The notes beneath the pieces were generated by a model, which saw nothing but the letters and a program-made list of their open reading frames with translations, was not told the DNA's origin and did not search any database. A stretch of DNA of 38,487 nt from Stenotrophomonas sp. MYb238 (GTDB lineage Bacteria > Pseudomonadota > Gammaproteobacteria > Xanthomonadales > Xanthomonadaceae), in the NCBI RefSeq assembly GCF_009496535.1, contig NZ_WIDL01000030.1, forward strand, positions 1-38,487, written 5' to 3'. Below, piece after piece: positions 1-7,089 of the stretch; position 1 is the first letter of the stretch, and each line of letters opens with the position of its first letter. Made by a program: the position numbers and the translations under genes.

Positions 1-869
1 GCGGCCTGGTCCATGCGGTAGCTGATGATGCCGGCTTCATGCTGGCGCTCCATCTCCTGCTGGGCGGCGATCACCGCGCGCAGCTGCGACTGCATGCGCT
101 GCATGGCCGACAGCAGCTGGCCGACCTCGTCGCGGCGCGAGGTGTCGATGCGGCGGTCGAGCTTGCCGGCGGAGACGTCGTCGGCCACACGCACCGCCTC
201 GCCCAGCGGCAGCGTGATCGAACGGATGATGGCCCAGCCCAGCAGCGCGGCCAGCGCCAGCGCCAGCGCCATGCCGGCGACCACGGCGACCAGCGAGCGC
301 GTATACGCGGTCCGGGACGCGGCCACGTCCTTGGTCAGCTGTTCCTGGTTGTACTGCGACATCGCCTTGAGCTGGTCGAACAGCACGCGGCGCAGCTTGC
401 GCGATTCGTCGGAGGAAATGCGCCGGGCGGCGTCGAAATCGTCGGCGGCGATGGCCGCGGCGATGCGGTCGTGCGCCTCGAAATACGCCGCACGCTGCGC
501 CTTGAGCTTGTCGTACATCGCCAGTTCTTCGGGCGTGTAGTCGGTCTCTATGTCGTCATAGGCCTTCTCGGCCGCCTCGATCAGGCCGCGGGTGTCGGCC
601 AGGCGCTTGTCGTAGTCGGCCAGCTGCTCGGCATTGCCCTGGTAGCCGAGCTGCGCCTGTTCGTAGGTGCGGAACTCGCCCAGCTGCGAACGCATCTCGC
701 CCAACTGCTGGACGGCGGGCATCCAGTTGTTGTTGATCTGCTCGATCTGGGTATTGGCGAGCATCATGCGCCACAGCGAGAACCCGCCCATCAGCAGGGT
801 GAGCAGGCAGGTGATGCAGAAAGCGAGGATCAGCTTCCGCGTGATCGAAAGGTTCTGGAACCATTTCAT
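1..869 (-). CDS. Methyl-accepting chemotaxis protein, N-terminal part (truncated by window edge)
   Basis: Chemoreceptor that would sense a ligand in the periplasm and control a CheA kinase. The 289 visible residues start at an ATG (MKWFQNLSITRKLI) with GGAG about ten bases upstream. A first membrane helix lies at about 12-32. A periplasmic helical region of about 155 residues follows, resembling a four-helix-bundle sensor. The second membrane helix is at about 192-214 (long Ala/Leu/Val run), and a HAMP domain covers about 215-265 with the DEVGQL motif. The frame stays open to base 1, so the signalling hairpin, the CheA/CheW contact tip and the methylation sites lie outside. The segment after HAMP (QQEMERQHEAGIISYRMD) resembles the one in Xanthomonas Tsr-like receptors (from memory). 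A sigma-28-type promoter lies about 110 bases upstream, which fits a late-class flagellar gene. The ligand is unknown. Confidence 0.93.
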   Translation of the reverse strand, partial: MKWFQNLSITRKLILAFCITCLLTLLMGGFSLWRMMLANTQIEQINNNWMPAVQQLGEMRSQLGEFRTYEQAQLGYQGNAEQLADYDKRLADTRGLIEAAEKAYDDIETDYTPEELAMYDKLKAQRAAYFEAHDRIAAAIAADDFDAARRISSDESRKLRRVLFDQLKAMSQYNQEQLTKDVAASRTAYTRSLVAVVAGMALALALAALLGWAIIRSITLPLGEAVRVADDVSAGKLDRRIDTSRRDEVGQLLSAMQRMQSQLRAVIAAQQEMERQHEAGIISYRMDQA

Positions 870-985
870 CGCAGGATCTCCAAGGGGCAGGCGTCAGCGA
901 CAGGCAGGCCCGGCGCTCCTGCGGGGTGTCATCGATGCGGATGGGCCGCGGCGGGAGGCCCGCACCCGGGGGGTGCACAGTTGCG

Positions 986-1012
986 GTATCGGCGCCGGCG
1001 TCCGGTTCTTGA
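986..1012 (-). promoter_or_regulatory. Sigma-28 (FliA) type promoter of the chemoreceptor gene
   Basis: On the minus strand this reads TCAAGAAC, 11 bases, then GCCGATAC, close to the flagellar sigma consensus TAAAGTTT-N11-GCCGATAA. It predicts a leader of about 110 nt before the receptor ATG at 869. The -35 box and spacer overlap a perfect 10-bp dyad (993-1020). Confidence 0.75.
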
Positions 1013-1020
1013 CGCCGGCG
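993..1020. other. Perfect 10-bp inverted repeat overlapping a promoter; possible hairpin end of the porin transcript
   Basis: Arms 993-1002 and 1011-1020 are exact inverse complements (CGCCGGCGTC) separated by 8 bases. It lies 67 bases past the porin stop. No T-run follows on either strand, so a classical intrinsic terminator is not supported. The same bases form most of the sigma-28-type promoter of the receptor gene, so the dyad may simply be part of that promoter. Confidence 0.4.
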
Positions 1021-1086
1021 TTGCGGCCGATGCCGGAATCCGGTGACGGCCGGCACGGAATCGGCCCGCGCCGGCCTGGCGGGACC

Positions 1087-2247
1087 TCAGAAGTGCAGCT
1101 GCGCCCGCAGCTGCACGGTCTCCGGCTGCAGGTGCAGGGCGCCGCGGCGGGCGTCGGCGCGCACGTAGTTGGCCTGGAGCTTCAGGTGGCTGCCGACGTA
1201 CCAGTTGGCGCCCAGGGTCCAGTTGCGCTCGCGGCCGCCGCGGATGGCGCCATCGTCCAGGTCGATGCGGCTGTAGCGCGCCAGCAGTTCGACGGCGCCG
1301 CGCTTGCCTGCCGGCCGCGGGTTGGCGACGTTGCCGCCGCTGTAGGCGCGGGATTCGCCGGTGAGCAGCCAGCTGCCCGCTACATACCAGCCATCGCCGC
1401 TGTAGTCCGGCAGGGCGTGGCACCGGGTGGTCTGCTGCAGGTATTCGCCCTGCAGCGACCACGGGCCCTCGATCCACAGCGCTTCCAGCCCGCGGCGGTC
1501 GATGCGGCCGACGTCGCGCAGGGTGCCCGAATCGACCAGGCGCAGCGGCGTCAGCGAGGCCTCCGGCTTGGCGCGCCAGCGCACGTTCGGCGCGATCTCC
1601 ACGCCCAGGCCGTTGGTCTCGGCGTCGGGGCGCTCGCGGGTAGCGGACACGCCCAGGTGCAGCACGTGCGCGGCGTCCTTGCGCGGCGTCCAGGCCAGCC
1701 GCGCGGCCAGGCTGTCGCCGCGGTTGTTGCCCTGCAGGTCGTGCGAATAGGCTCCGGCGTTGAGCAGCCAGCGCGGCCGCTCCAGCGCCCAGTCCACGCC
1801 GATGCGGCGGCCTTCGTAGAACGCCTGCGTCGGCAGCGCGTTCTCCATGAAGGCGCCGTTGCGGGTGGCGGTGTTGCCCTCGAAGCCAAGAGGCAGCTTC
1901 ATCTGGCCGACGCGCCACTTGCCGAAGTCGCGGCCGGTCAGGCCCTTGCTCTCCAGGCGCAGGGCCACGTCCATCCAGGTGTCTGACTGGAAGTCGTAGG
2001 AGGCGGTGAAGTCGTACAGGCCCTTGCGCTTGATGGCCACGCCGAACTCCTTGCGGCGCCAGTCCTGATCGTCTTCGAACGCGCCGCCGCCGTCGGCGAA
2101 GCGGTTGATGTCCCAGGCGAAGTTGCCGGTGAACGCGGCCTCGGTGCCGTCGGCCAAGCCCAGCTTCGGCGGCCATGCGCTGGCCTGGGGAGCGGCGAAG
2201 GCCGGGGCGGCGAGGGTGAGCAGGGCAAGGGGTGCGAGGTGGCGCAT
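1087..2247 (-). CDS. Phosphate-selective porin O/P (OprO/OprP) family outer-membrane protein
   Basis: Predicted outer-membrane beta-barrel channel of 386 residues. The chosen ATG gives a clear signal peptide (MRHLAPLALLTLAAPAFA) with an AFA-type cleavage site; the frame extends 58 codons further upstream, but that part is Arg/Pro-rich and not signal-like. Family features are the early GNFAWDINRFADGG stretch, the RVGQMKLPLGFEG segment with a following NGAFMENALPTQAF loop, GRRIGVDW, the alternating aromatic strand GEYLQQTTR, and a terminal strand ending LRAQLHF with C-terminal Phe. Members carry phosphate or polyphosphate, but the name is often applied loosely and no Pho box was seen upstream. 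No good ribosome-binding site precedes the ATG. It stands alone between two chemotaxis units and is not coupled to either. The region upstream (2248-2504) holds no other gene that I can support. Confidence 0.85.
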   Translation of the reverse strand: MRHLAPLALLTLAAPAFAAPQASAWPPKLGLADGTEAAFTGNFAWDINRFADGGGAFEDDQDWRRKEFGVAIKRKGLYDFTASYDFQSDTWMDVALRLESKGLTGRDFGKWRVGQMKLPLGFEGNTATRNGAFMENALPTQAFYEGRRIGVDWALERPRWLLNAGAYSHDLQGNNRGDSLAARLAWTPRKDAAHVLHLGVSATRERPDAETNGLGVEIAPNVRWRAKPEASLTPLRLVDSGTLRDVGRIDRRGLEALWIEGPWSLQGEYLQQTTRCHALPDYSGDGWYVAGSWLLTGESRAYSGGNVANPRPAGKRGAVELLARYSRIDLDDGAIRGGRERNWTLGANWYVGSHLKLQANYVRADARRGALHLQPETVQLRAQLHF

Positions 2248-2504
2248 GCGGGTGTCCCGGAACGGAGGAGGCCCAACGCGGACGCGTGGGCCGGGTGTGG
2301 ATTGCGAAGCCCTCCGCCGTGCGGCAGGAAGGCAATGGCCGCGCGCCACCGCCGCGCGCATGGAGGGTGCGCCACGCCGCGTCGGCAGGGCAGGGAGGGA
2401 AGCATCCTGCGCTGCGCGCATTCGGTCCGCGCCTGCGAGGTTCAGTTCCGGAGCGGTGCGTCGGACAACGGGCGCCTGTCGCCAGCCGGCGCTCCGCAGC
2501 GACG

Positions 2505-2526
2505 GCTTCGCCCCGAAGGGCGAAGC
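2505..2526 (-). terminator. Hairpin with UUCG loop after the second cheA
   Basis: A perfect 9-bp stem (GCTTCGCCC / GGGCGAAGC) closes a UUCG tetraloop on the minus-strand transcript, the exceptionally stable C(UUCG)G form. It begins 8 bases past the cheA stop. No T-run follows, so it may act by mRNA stabilisation or Rho-assisted ending rather than intrinsic termination. Confidence 0.55.
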
Positions 2527-2534
2527 GGTGGAAC

Positions 2535-4529
2535 TCAGGCCGCCTGCGGCAGGCGCAGCGAGCGGACCAGGCCGCCGACGTCGACGATCAGCGCGACGCG
2601 GCCGTCGCCCAGGATCGTGGCGCCGGAAACGCCGGAGATGCGCCGGTAGTTGTTCTCGATGTTCTTGACCACGACCTGCTGCTGGCCGAGCAGCTCGTCC
2701 ACTTCCAGCGCGATCTTCTGGCCGTCGCCCTCGACCACCACCACCAGCGGATCGGCATGGGTCTGCTGGCGGTAGCCGTAGTAATGCCCCAGCGCCAGGA
2801 TCGGCAGATATTCGCCGCGCACGCGCAGTACGCGGCCTTCGCCGGCCATGGTGCGGATGTCCTCGGCCTTGGGCTGCAGCGCCTCCAGCACGTAGGCCAG
2901 CGGCAGGATCAGGGTTTCGCCGGCGACCGACACGGTCATGCCGTCGAGGATGGCCAGGGTCAGCGGCAGGCGGATCAGCACCCGGGTGCCGGCGCCGTTC
3001 TGGCTCTCCAGCTGTACTTCGCCGCCCAGGGCCTGGATGTTGCGGCGGACCACGTCCATGCCGACGCCGCGCCCGGACAGGTCGGTGACCGCGTCGGCGG
3101 TGGAGAAGCCGGGCTGGAAGATCAGGTCCCAGACCTGGGTGTCGGTCGGGTTGTCCGGAATCGCCAGGCCGCGCTCGTGGGCCTTGGCCAGGATCTTGTC
3201 GCGGTTCAGGCCGCGGCCGTCGTCGCTGACCTCGATGACGATGTGCCCGCCCTGGTGCGAGGCGGCCAGGGTGATGGTGCCCATCTCGTCCTTGCCGGCC
3301 TGGCGGCGCACGTCGGGCATTTCCAGGCCGTGGTCGATCGAGTTGCGCACCAGGTGCACCAGCGGATCGGCGATCTTCTCGATCAGCCCCTTGTCCAGCT
3401 CGGTGCCTTCGCCGATGGTGCGCAGCCGCACCTGCTTGCCCAGGCGCGAGGACAGGTCGCGCACCAGCCGCGGGAAGCGGCGGAACACCGCGTCCACCGG
3501 CAGCATGCGCACGCCGATCACCGCTTCCTGCAGGTCGCGGGTATTGCGCTCGAGCAGGTCCAGACCGGCCAGCAGGCGCTCGGCGTGGGACGGATCCAGG
3601 CCGCCGGAGACCTGCTTGAGCATGGCCTGGGTGATGACCAGCTCGCCGACCAGGTTGATCAGCGCATCGACCTTGTCGACGCTGACGCGGATCGAGCTTT
3701 CGGCCTCGTGGCTGGCGCCGGCCGGGGCGTTGGCCGCGGCGGCCGCCGGGCGCACGGCCGCGGCGACTTCGGCCGCCACTTCCTGCACCGGCGTCGGTGC
3801 GCTGGTGGCCAGGCTCGGCGGGGCGATGATCGGCTGGATGTCCAGCTCGCAGTCGTCCACCACCCAGGCGAAGGTGTCTTCGATCTTGCTGCGCGGGATG
3901 CGCCCGGTCAGGCCCAGGTCCCAGGCGATGTAGGCTTCCAGCGGGTCCATCTGCTCGAAGCCGGGCAGGCGCTCCATGCGCGCATCCACCTGCAGCTGGC
4001 CCAGGGTTTCCAGCTCGCGGATGATGCGCAGCGGGTCGTTGCCGCTCATGAACAGCGACGGCGCCGGCACGAAGCCGATCTGCCAGCCTTCCGGCTCGGC
4101 CGCCGCTTCCTCGCGCTTGGCCGCGACCGGCGCGGCGGCAGCGCCGGACAGCACCGCTTCCAGGCGCGCCTTCACCGCGGCGACGGCGGCCGGATCGGCG
4201 GCCTGGCCGTGCTCGGCCTCGCGCAGCAGGGCGCGCAGCACGTCCACCGAGGACAGCATGGCGTCGACCGCGGCGCTCTCCAGCGCCCGCTTGCCGGCGC
4301 GCAGCTCGTCCAGCAGGGTTTCCAGCACGTGGGTCAGGCCGGCGATGGCCTCGAAGCCGAACGTGCCGGCGCCGCCCTTGATCGAGTGCGCGGCGCGGAA
4401 CACCGAGTTGATGATCTCCGGGTCCTGCTGCCCGTCCTCCAGGGCCAGCAGCCCGGCCTCCATGGCGTCCAGCCCTTCGCGGCTTTCCTCGAAGAAGGTG
4501 GCGTGGAAACGTTGCAGGTCCATGCTCAT
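2535..4529 (-). CDS. cheA: Chemotaxis histidine kinase CheA (second copy, with folded P2 domain)
   Basis: Histidine autokinase that phosphorylates response regulators under receptor control; 664 residues from ATG (MSMDLQRFHATFF). The domains in order are: P1 Hpt with phospho-acceptor His48 (AAHSIKGGAG); a folded P2 regulator-binding domain at about 148-235; a Pro/Ala linker; the P3 dimerisation helices (VDALINLVGELV onward); the P4 ATPase with N box HLVRNSIDHG, G1 box DDGRGLN, F box PGFST and G2 box GRGVGMDVV; and a C-terminal CheW-like P5 ending LRLPQAA. The frame continues upstream through cheY in another reading frame, so the longer version is rejected. It is third in a STAS-cheY-cheA unit, 44 bases after cheY, with a sigma-28-type promoter ahead. 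It differs from the other CheA in this window, which lacks a folded P2, so the two probably serve different arrays. No cheW, cheR or cheB lies nearby in the window. Confidence 0.97.
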   Translation of the reverse strand: MSMDLQRFHATFFEESREGLDAMEAGLLALEDGQQDPEIINSVFRAAHSIKGGAGTFGFEAIAGLTHVLETLLDELRAGKRALESAAVDAMLSSVDVLRALLREAEHGQAADPAAVAAVKARLEAVLSGAAAAPVAAKREEAAAEPEGWQIGFVPAPSLFMSGNDPLRIIRELETLGQLQVDARMERLPGFEQMDPLEAYIAWDLGLTGRIPRSKIEDTFAWVVDDCELDIQPIIAPPSLATSAPTPVQEVAAEVAAAVRPAAAAANAPAGASHEAESSIRVSVDKVDALINLVGELVITQAMLKQVSGGLDPSHAERLLAGLDLLERNTRDLQEAVIGVRMLPVDAVFRRFPRLVRDLSSRLGKQVRLRTIGEGTELDKGLIEKIADPLVHLVRNSIDHGLEMPDVRRQAGKDEMGTITLAASHQGGHIVIEVSDDGRGLNRDKILAKAHERGLAIPDNPTDTQVWDLIFQPGFSTADAVTDLSGRGVGMDVVRRNIQALGGEVQLESQNGAGTRVLIRLPLTLAILDGMTVSVAGETLILPLAYVLEALQPKAEDIRTMAGEGRVLRVRGEYLPILALGHYYGYRQQTHADPLVVVVEGDGQKIALEVDELLGQQQVVVKNIENNYRRISGVSGATILGDGRVALIVDVGGLVRSLRLPQAA

Positions 4530-4573
4530 CGGCGCGCTATCCGGTCGGGGTTCGGGACGGTGGGGGTGGGCGA

Positions 4574-4939
4574 TCAGCCCAGGACTTTCTGGACGGTGGC
4601 GACCAGCTGTTCCGGGTTGAACGGCTTGACCAGCCAGCCGGTGGCGCCGGCGGCCTTGCCTTCGGACTTCTTGTCGGCGGCCGATTCGGTGGTCAGCATC
4701 AGCATCGGGGTGAACTTGTAGTCCGGCAGCTGGCGCAGTTCGCGGATCAGCGAGATGCCGTCCATGTTCGGCATGTTCACGTCGGTGACCACCGCGTTGA
4801 ACTTGGCGCCCTTGGCGCGGCCCAGGGCGACGGCGCCGTCTTCGGCCTCCTCGACGGAATAGCCGGCCGAGGTGAGGGCGAAGGCCACCATCTGGCGCAT
4901 CGACGCCGAGTCGTCCACCACCAGGATTCGAGCGCTCAT
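4574..4939 (-). CDS. cheY: CheY-type single-domain response regulator (partner of the second CheA)
   Basis: Receiver-only protein of 121 residues. It has the acidic pair at D9-D10 (VVDDS), phospho-acceptor Asp53 (VVTDVNMP), switch Thr83 (MLTTE) and Lys105 (VKPF), the complete set needed for phosphotransfer. Its start overlaps the stop of the STAS gene by four bases (ATGA), so translation is coupled. It differs from the flagellar CheY at 11557-11949 (for example DSASMRQM against DFSTMRRI), which suggests it serves the adjacent second CheA. Whether it binds FliM, another output or acts as a phosphate sink cannot be read from sequence. Confidence 0.95.
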   Translation of the reverse strand: MSARILVVDDSASMRQMVAFALTSAGYSVEEAEDGAVALGRAKGAKFNAVVTDVNMPNMDGISLIRELRQLPDYKFTPMLMLTTESAADKKSEGKAAGATGWLVKPFNPEQLVATVQKVLG

Positions 4940-5244
4940 GCAACGTTCTCCACAGAATTCGATTTGTCAGGGGTTGCGTCCAGACCCAGGGTCTGGAGGA
5001 CGCCGAGCAGGCGCGCGGCGTCGCGGAAGGTATCGGTAGCGTCGTCGAAGACGGTGGCGTGGCCGGCCTGGCGGCGGGCCAGGACGAAGGCGCACAGCAC
5101 CTGGATGGCGGCGGTATGCACGCGGCCTACCTGGCTGGCATCCACGCGCAACGCGCCGTCCCGGCCCAGGTGCGGGGCCAGGTGTTGCTTCAGCTCGCTG
5201 GTGGACTCGATGCCCAGATCTTGCGCCAGTGCCACAGTGCTCAT
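4936..5244 (-). CDS. STAS-domain protein (anti-sigma-factor-antagonist-like), first gene of the second che unit
   Basis: Small cytoplasmic protein of 102 residues that looks like a single STAS domain (central RVDASQVGRVHTAAIQVL, last helix near RDAARLLGVLQTLGL). In SpoIIAA-type members the loop reads DSSG and the second Ser is phosphorylated; here the equivalent loop reads HTAA, so the acceptor appears to be Ala. This suggests a binding or adaptor role without Ser phosphorylation (inference). The ATG at 5244 is supported by CGGAG about 7 bases upstream; an alternative start ten codons earlier would leave almost no leader after the sigma-28-type promoter. It overlaps cheY by 4 bases. STAS proteins encoded ahead of cheY-cheA occur in other gammaproteobacterial chemotaxis clusters, but I know of no settled function. 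Confidence 0.85.
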   Translation of the reverse strand: MSTVALAQDLGIESTSELKQHLAPHLGRDGALRVDASQVGRVHTAAIQVLCAFVLARRQAGHATVFDDATDTFRDAARLLGVLQTLGLDATPDKSNSVENVA

Positions 5245-5274
5245 CGTTGCTCCGGAGAGACGGTACTGGACCAA

Positions 5275-5301
5275 TTAGCGGCAACCGCGCGGGGTTCTTT
5301 A
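5275..5301 (-). promoter_or_regulatory. Sigma-28 (FliA) type promoter of the STAS-cheY-cheA unit
   Basis: The minus strand reads TAAAGAAC, 11 bases, GCCGCTAA, matching TAAAGTTT-N11-GCCGATAA at nearly every position. The predicted transcript starts about 24 bases before the STAS ATG, leaving room for its ribosome-binding site. Confidence 0.8.
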
Positions 5302-5357
5302 GCGGCGTGAAGGCCGGCCGTCGATTCTGTGAACGGGTGCGCGGAATCGGGCTGGCG

Positions 5358-5429
5358 CAGGAACCCGCCCTGGGGCGCGATGGCGCCTCCCGGGGGAGAG
5401 GCCATGCGCGCCCCAGGGTGGATTCCTAC
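5358..5429. repeat. REP-like imperfect palindrome overlapping the parP stop codon
   Basis: Arms 5358-5378 and 5408-5428 are inverse complements with three differences over 21 bases, and an inner ATGGC/GCCAT pair extends the stem. Read on the minus strand the element begins GTAGGAATCC, the GTAG head typical of gammaproteobacterial REP sequences, and the TAG of that head is the parP stop codon. It sits between parP and the next sigma-28-type promoter and could end or stabilise the motC-motD-parC-parP transcript. Confidence 0.65.
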
Positions 5430-6310
5430 CGTTCGCACTGCAGCAGTTCGGAGGCGTCGAGCAGGATCATCGGCTGCTGGCCGATGCGGGCCACCCCGCG
5501 GAACAGGGTGTTGGAGATCTGGCAGATGCGCGCGGTGTCCGGCGGTTCGATCTGCGATTCGGTCAGGTTGGCCACGTCCTCGACCGCGGACACGCGCAGG
5601 CCGAGCGTCTCGCCCTTTTCCTCGAGTACGACGATGCGGGTCTGGCTGTCCTCGCCGACCGCGGCGAAGCCCAGGTGCAGGCCGAGGTCGATCACCGGCA
5701 CCACCTGCCCGCGCAGGTTCATGATGCCGAGCATCGCCGTGGCGGTGCCGCGCAGGCCCAGCAGCGGCACCGGCAGCACCACTTCCTGCACCTTGAGCAG
5801 TTCCAGCGCATAGGCCTGGACGCCGCAGCGCAGGCGCAGCCAGCGCGAGGCGCGTTCGCTGGCACGGCGCTGCTGCGGCTGGTGCGGCTCGCGCGCCTGC
5901 GCCTGCAGGGCGGCCCAGACGTTGTTGCCCGGGGTGGTGGGCGCGGGAGCCGCGGCCGGGCGCGCCGGTGCGGCGTCGGGCGGGGGCGGCGCCACAGGTG
6001 CAGGCGCAGGCCTGGCCTCGGCCCTGGGCACCGACACCGCGGGCGAAGGGGGCGGGGCAGGCGTCGGTACCGCGGGGGCGGCCGGAATCGGCGCGGGCGG
6101 CGCTGCGGCCCGGGCCACCGCCGGCACGGGCGCAGCAGGCGGTGGAAGCGGTGCCGGTTCCACTTCGGCCGGGGCGGCGGGCGGCGCCGGCGTGGCGGCG
6201 GCCGGCACGGCGGCTAACGGTGCCGGGGCGGCGGCCTGCGCCGGTATCGCGTCGAGCAGCAGCTCGCCCAGGTAGTCGTCCAGCACGTCCACGCCGTTCA
6301 TGCCGTTCAT
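5426..6310 (-). CDS. parP: ParP-like CheW-domain protein with proline/alanine-rich N-terminus
   Basis: Array-localisation adaptor of 294 residues. Residues 1-22 form a short acidic/hydrophobic peptide (VDVLDDYLGELLLDAI). Residues 23-128 are almost entirely Pro and Ala, and 156-290 form a CheW-like domain (LRLRCGVQAYALELLKVQEV, GIMNLRGQVVPVIDL, LLDASELL). A CheW fold behind a Pro-rich arm, encoded directly after a ParA-like ATPase, is the arrangement of Vibrio/Pseudomonas ParP, whose N-terminus binds ParC and whose CheW-like part engages CheA. The ATG at 6310 overlaps the parC stop (ATGA); a second ATG three codons in is possible. No ordinary CheW is encoded in this window, so this is the only CheW-fold adaptor here. 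It could also be listed simply as a long CheW. The stop codon lies inside a REP-like palindrome. Confidence 0.88.
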   Translation of the reverse strand: MNGMNGVDVLDDYLGELLLDAIPAQAAAPAPLAAVPAAATPAPPAAPAEVEPAPLPPPAAPVPAVARAAAPPAPIPAAPAVPTPAPPPSPAVSVPRAEARPAPAPVAPPPPDAAPARPAAAPAPTTPGNNVWAALQAQAREPHQPQQRRASERASRWLRLRCGVQAYALELLKVQEVVLPVPLLGLRGTATAMLGIMNLRGQVVPVIDLGLHLGFAAVGEDSQTRIVVLEEKGETLGLRVSAVEDVANLTESQIEPPDTARICQISNTLFRGVARIGQQPMILLDASELLQCER

Positions 6311-7089
6311 GCCGCGCGCTCCAGCTGCGCGGCGTCTTCGGCGCGCAGCCATTCCAGCGCCCGGCGATAGGCCGACAAGCCGCGGCCGGGGTAGGCGTCG
6401 TCGTGCGCCGGGGCGGTGAGGGTGGCCGGCGTGCTGATGCGGGTATCGACCGGGATGGCGTCTTCCCACACCCGCTCGCCGTAGCGGTCCTGCATCAGCT
6501 TGAGGGTTTCGTTGCCGGTGCGGGTGCGGCGGTCGAACAGGGTCGGCAGGATCGACACCGGCAGCGGGCGGCCGCGCGAGCGCTCGACCATCTGCCCGGT
6601 CCGCACCATGCCTTCCAGGCCGTGCAGCGCCAGCGGCTCGGCCTGGGTGGGGATGATCAGGCGGTCGGCGGCGGCCAGCGCGTTGATCATCAGCAGGCCC
6701 AGAGTCGGCGCGCAGTCGAGCAGGATGTAGTCGTGGCGCTGCCCGTGCTGGGCCAGCGCGTGCTGCAGCGCCAGGCCCAGGCCGGGCTGGTTGGCGCTGC
6801 GCCGCTCCAGGGTGGCCAGCGCGGCCTGCGCGCACAGGTAGTCCAGGCCGGGGATGCCGCCGGCGCGGGCGAGGGCGGAGATCTCCACCGGCGGGGGGGC
6901 GAACAGTTCCAGCACGCCCTGCGGCGGCGGGTCCAGCGGCACGCCGAAGGCGCGGGTCAGCGAGGCGTGCGGATCGAGGTCGATCAGCAGCACGCGATGG
7001 CCGAGCGCGGCCAGGCCGCGGCCCAGCGCCAGCGTGGTGGTGGTTTTGCCGACGCCGCCCTTCTGGTTGGCAATGGCCCAGATACGCAT
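6307..7089 (-). CDS. parC: ParA/MinD-family ATPase, ParC-like positioner of chemotaxis arrays
   Basis: Cytoplasmic P-loop ATPase of 260 residues. It has the deviant Walker A box KGGVGKTT at 10-17 (signature Lys10), a switch I Asp in LLIDLDPHAS and the Walker B-like LLDCAPTLG. It is shorter than plasmid ParA and lacks an N-terminal DNA-binding domain. The context (motC-motD-this-ParP) is that of ParC, which recruits chemotaxis arrays to the cell pole and segregates them. Its start overlaps the motD stop (TGATG) and its stop overlaps the parP start. The older label 'Soj-like' is also used. A third MinD-like role, in flagellar number, belongs to flhG further along. Confidence 0.9.
   Translation of the reverse strand: MRIWAIANQKGGVGKTTTTLALGRGLAALGHRVLLIDLDPHASLTRAFGVPLDPPPQGVLELFAPPPVEISALARAGGIPGLDYLCAQAALATLERRSANQPGLGLALQHALAQHGQRHDYILLDCAPTLGLLMINALAAADRLIIPTQAEPLALHGLEGMVRTGQMVERSRGRPLPVSILPTLFDRRTRTGNETLKLMQDRYGERVWEDAIPVDTRISTPATLTAPAHDDAYPGRGLSAYRRALEWLRAEDAAQLERAA

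Noticed and set aside
2248-2504. Pho box or FliA promoter before the porin
   Set aside because: No CTGTCAT-like direct repeats and no TAAAG/GCCGATAA pair were seen.
2232-4721. 829-codon open frame on the plus strand
   Set aside because: Antisense to the second cheA and its intergenic region; no family resemblance.
4530-4943. N-terminal extension of the second CheA to 802 residues
   Set aside because: The added part is cheY read in another frame and is Gly/Arg-rich; the Hpt domain begins right at the internal ATG.
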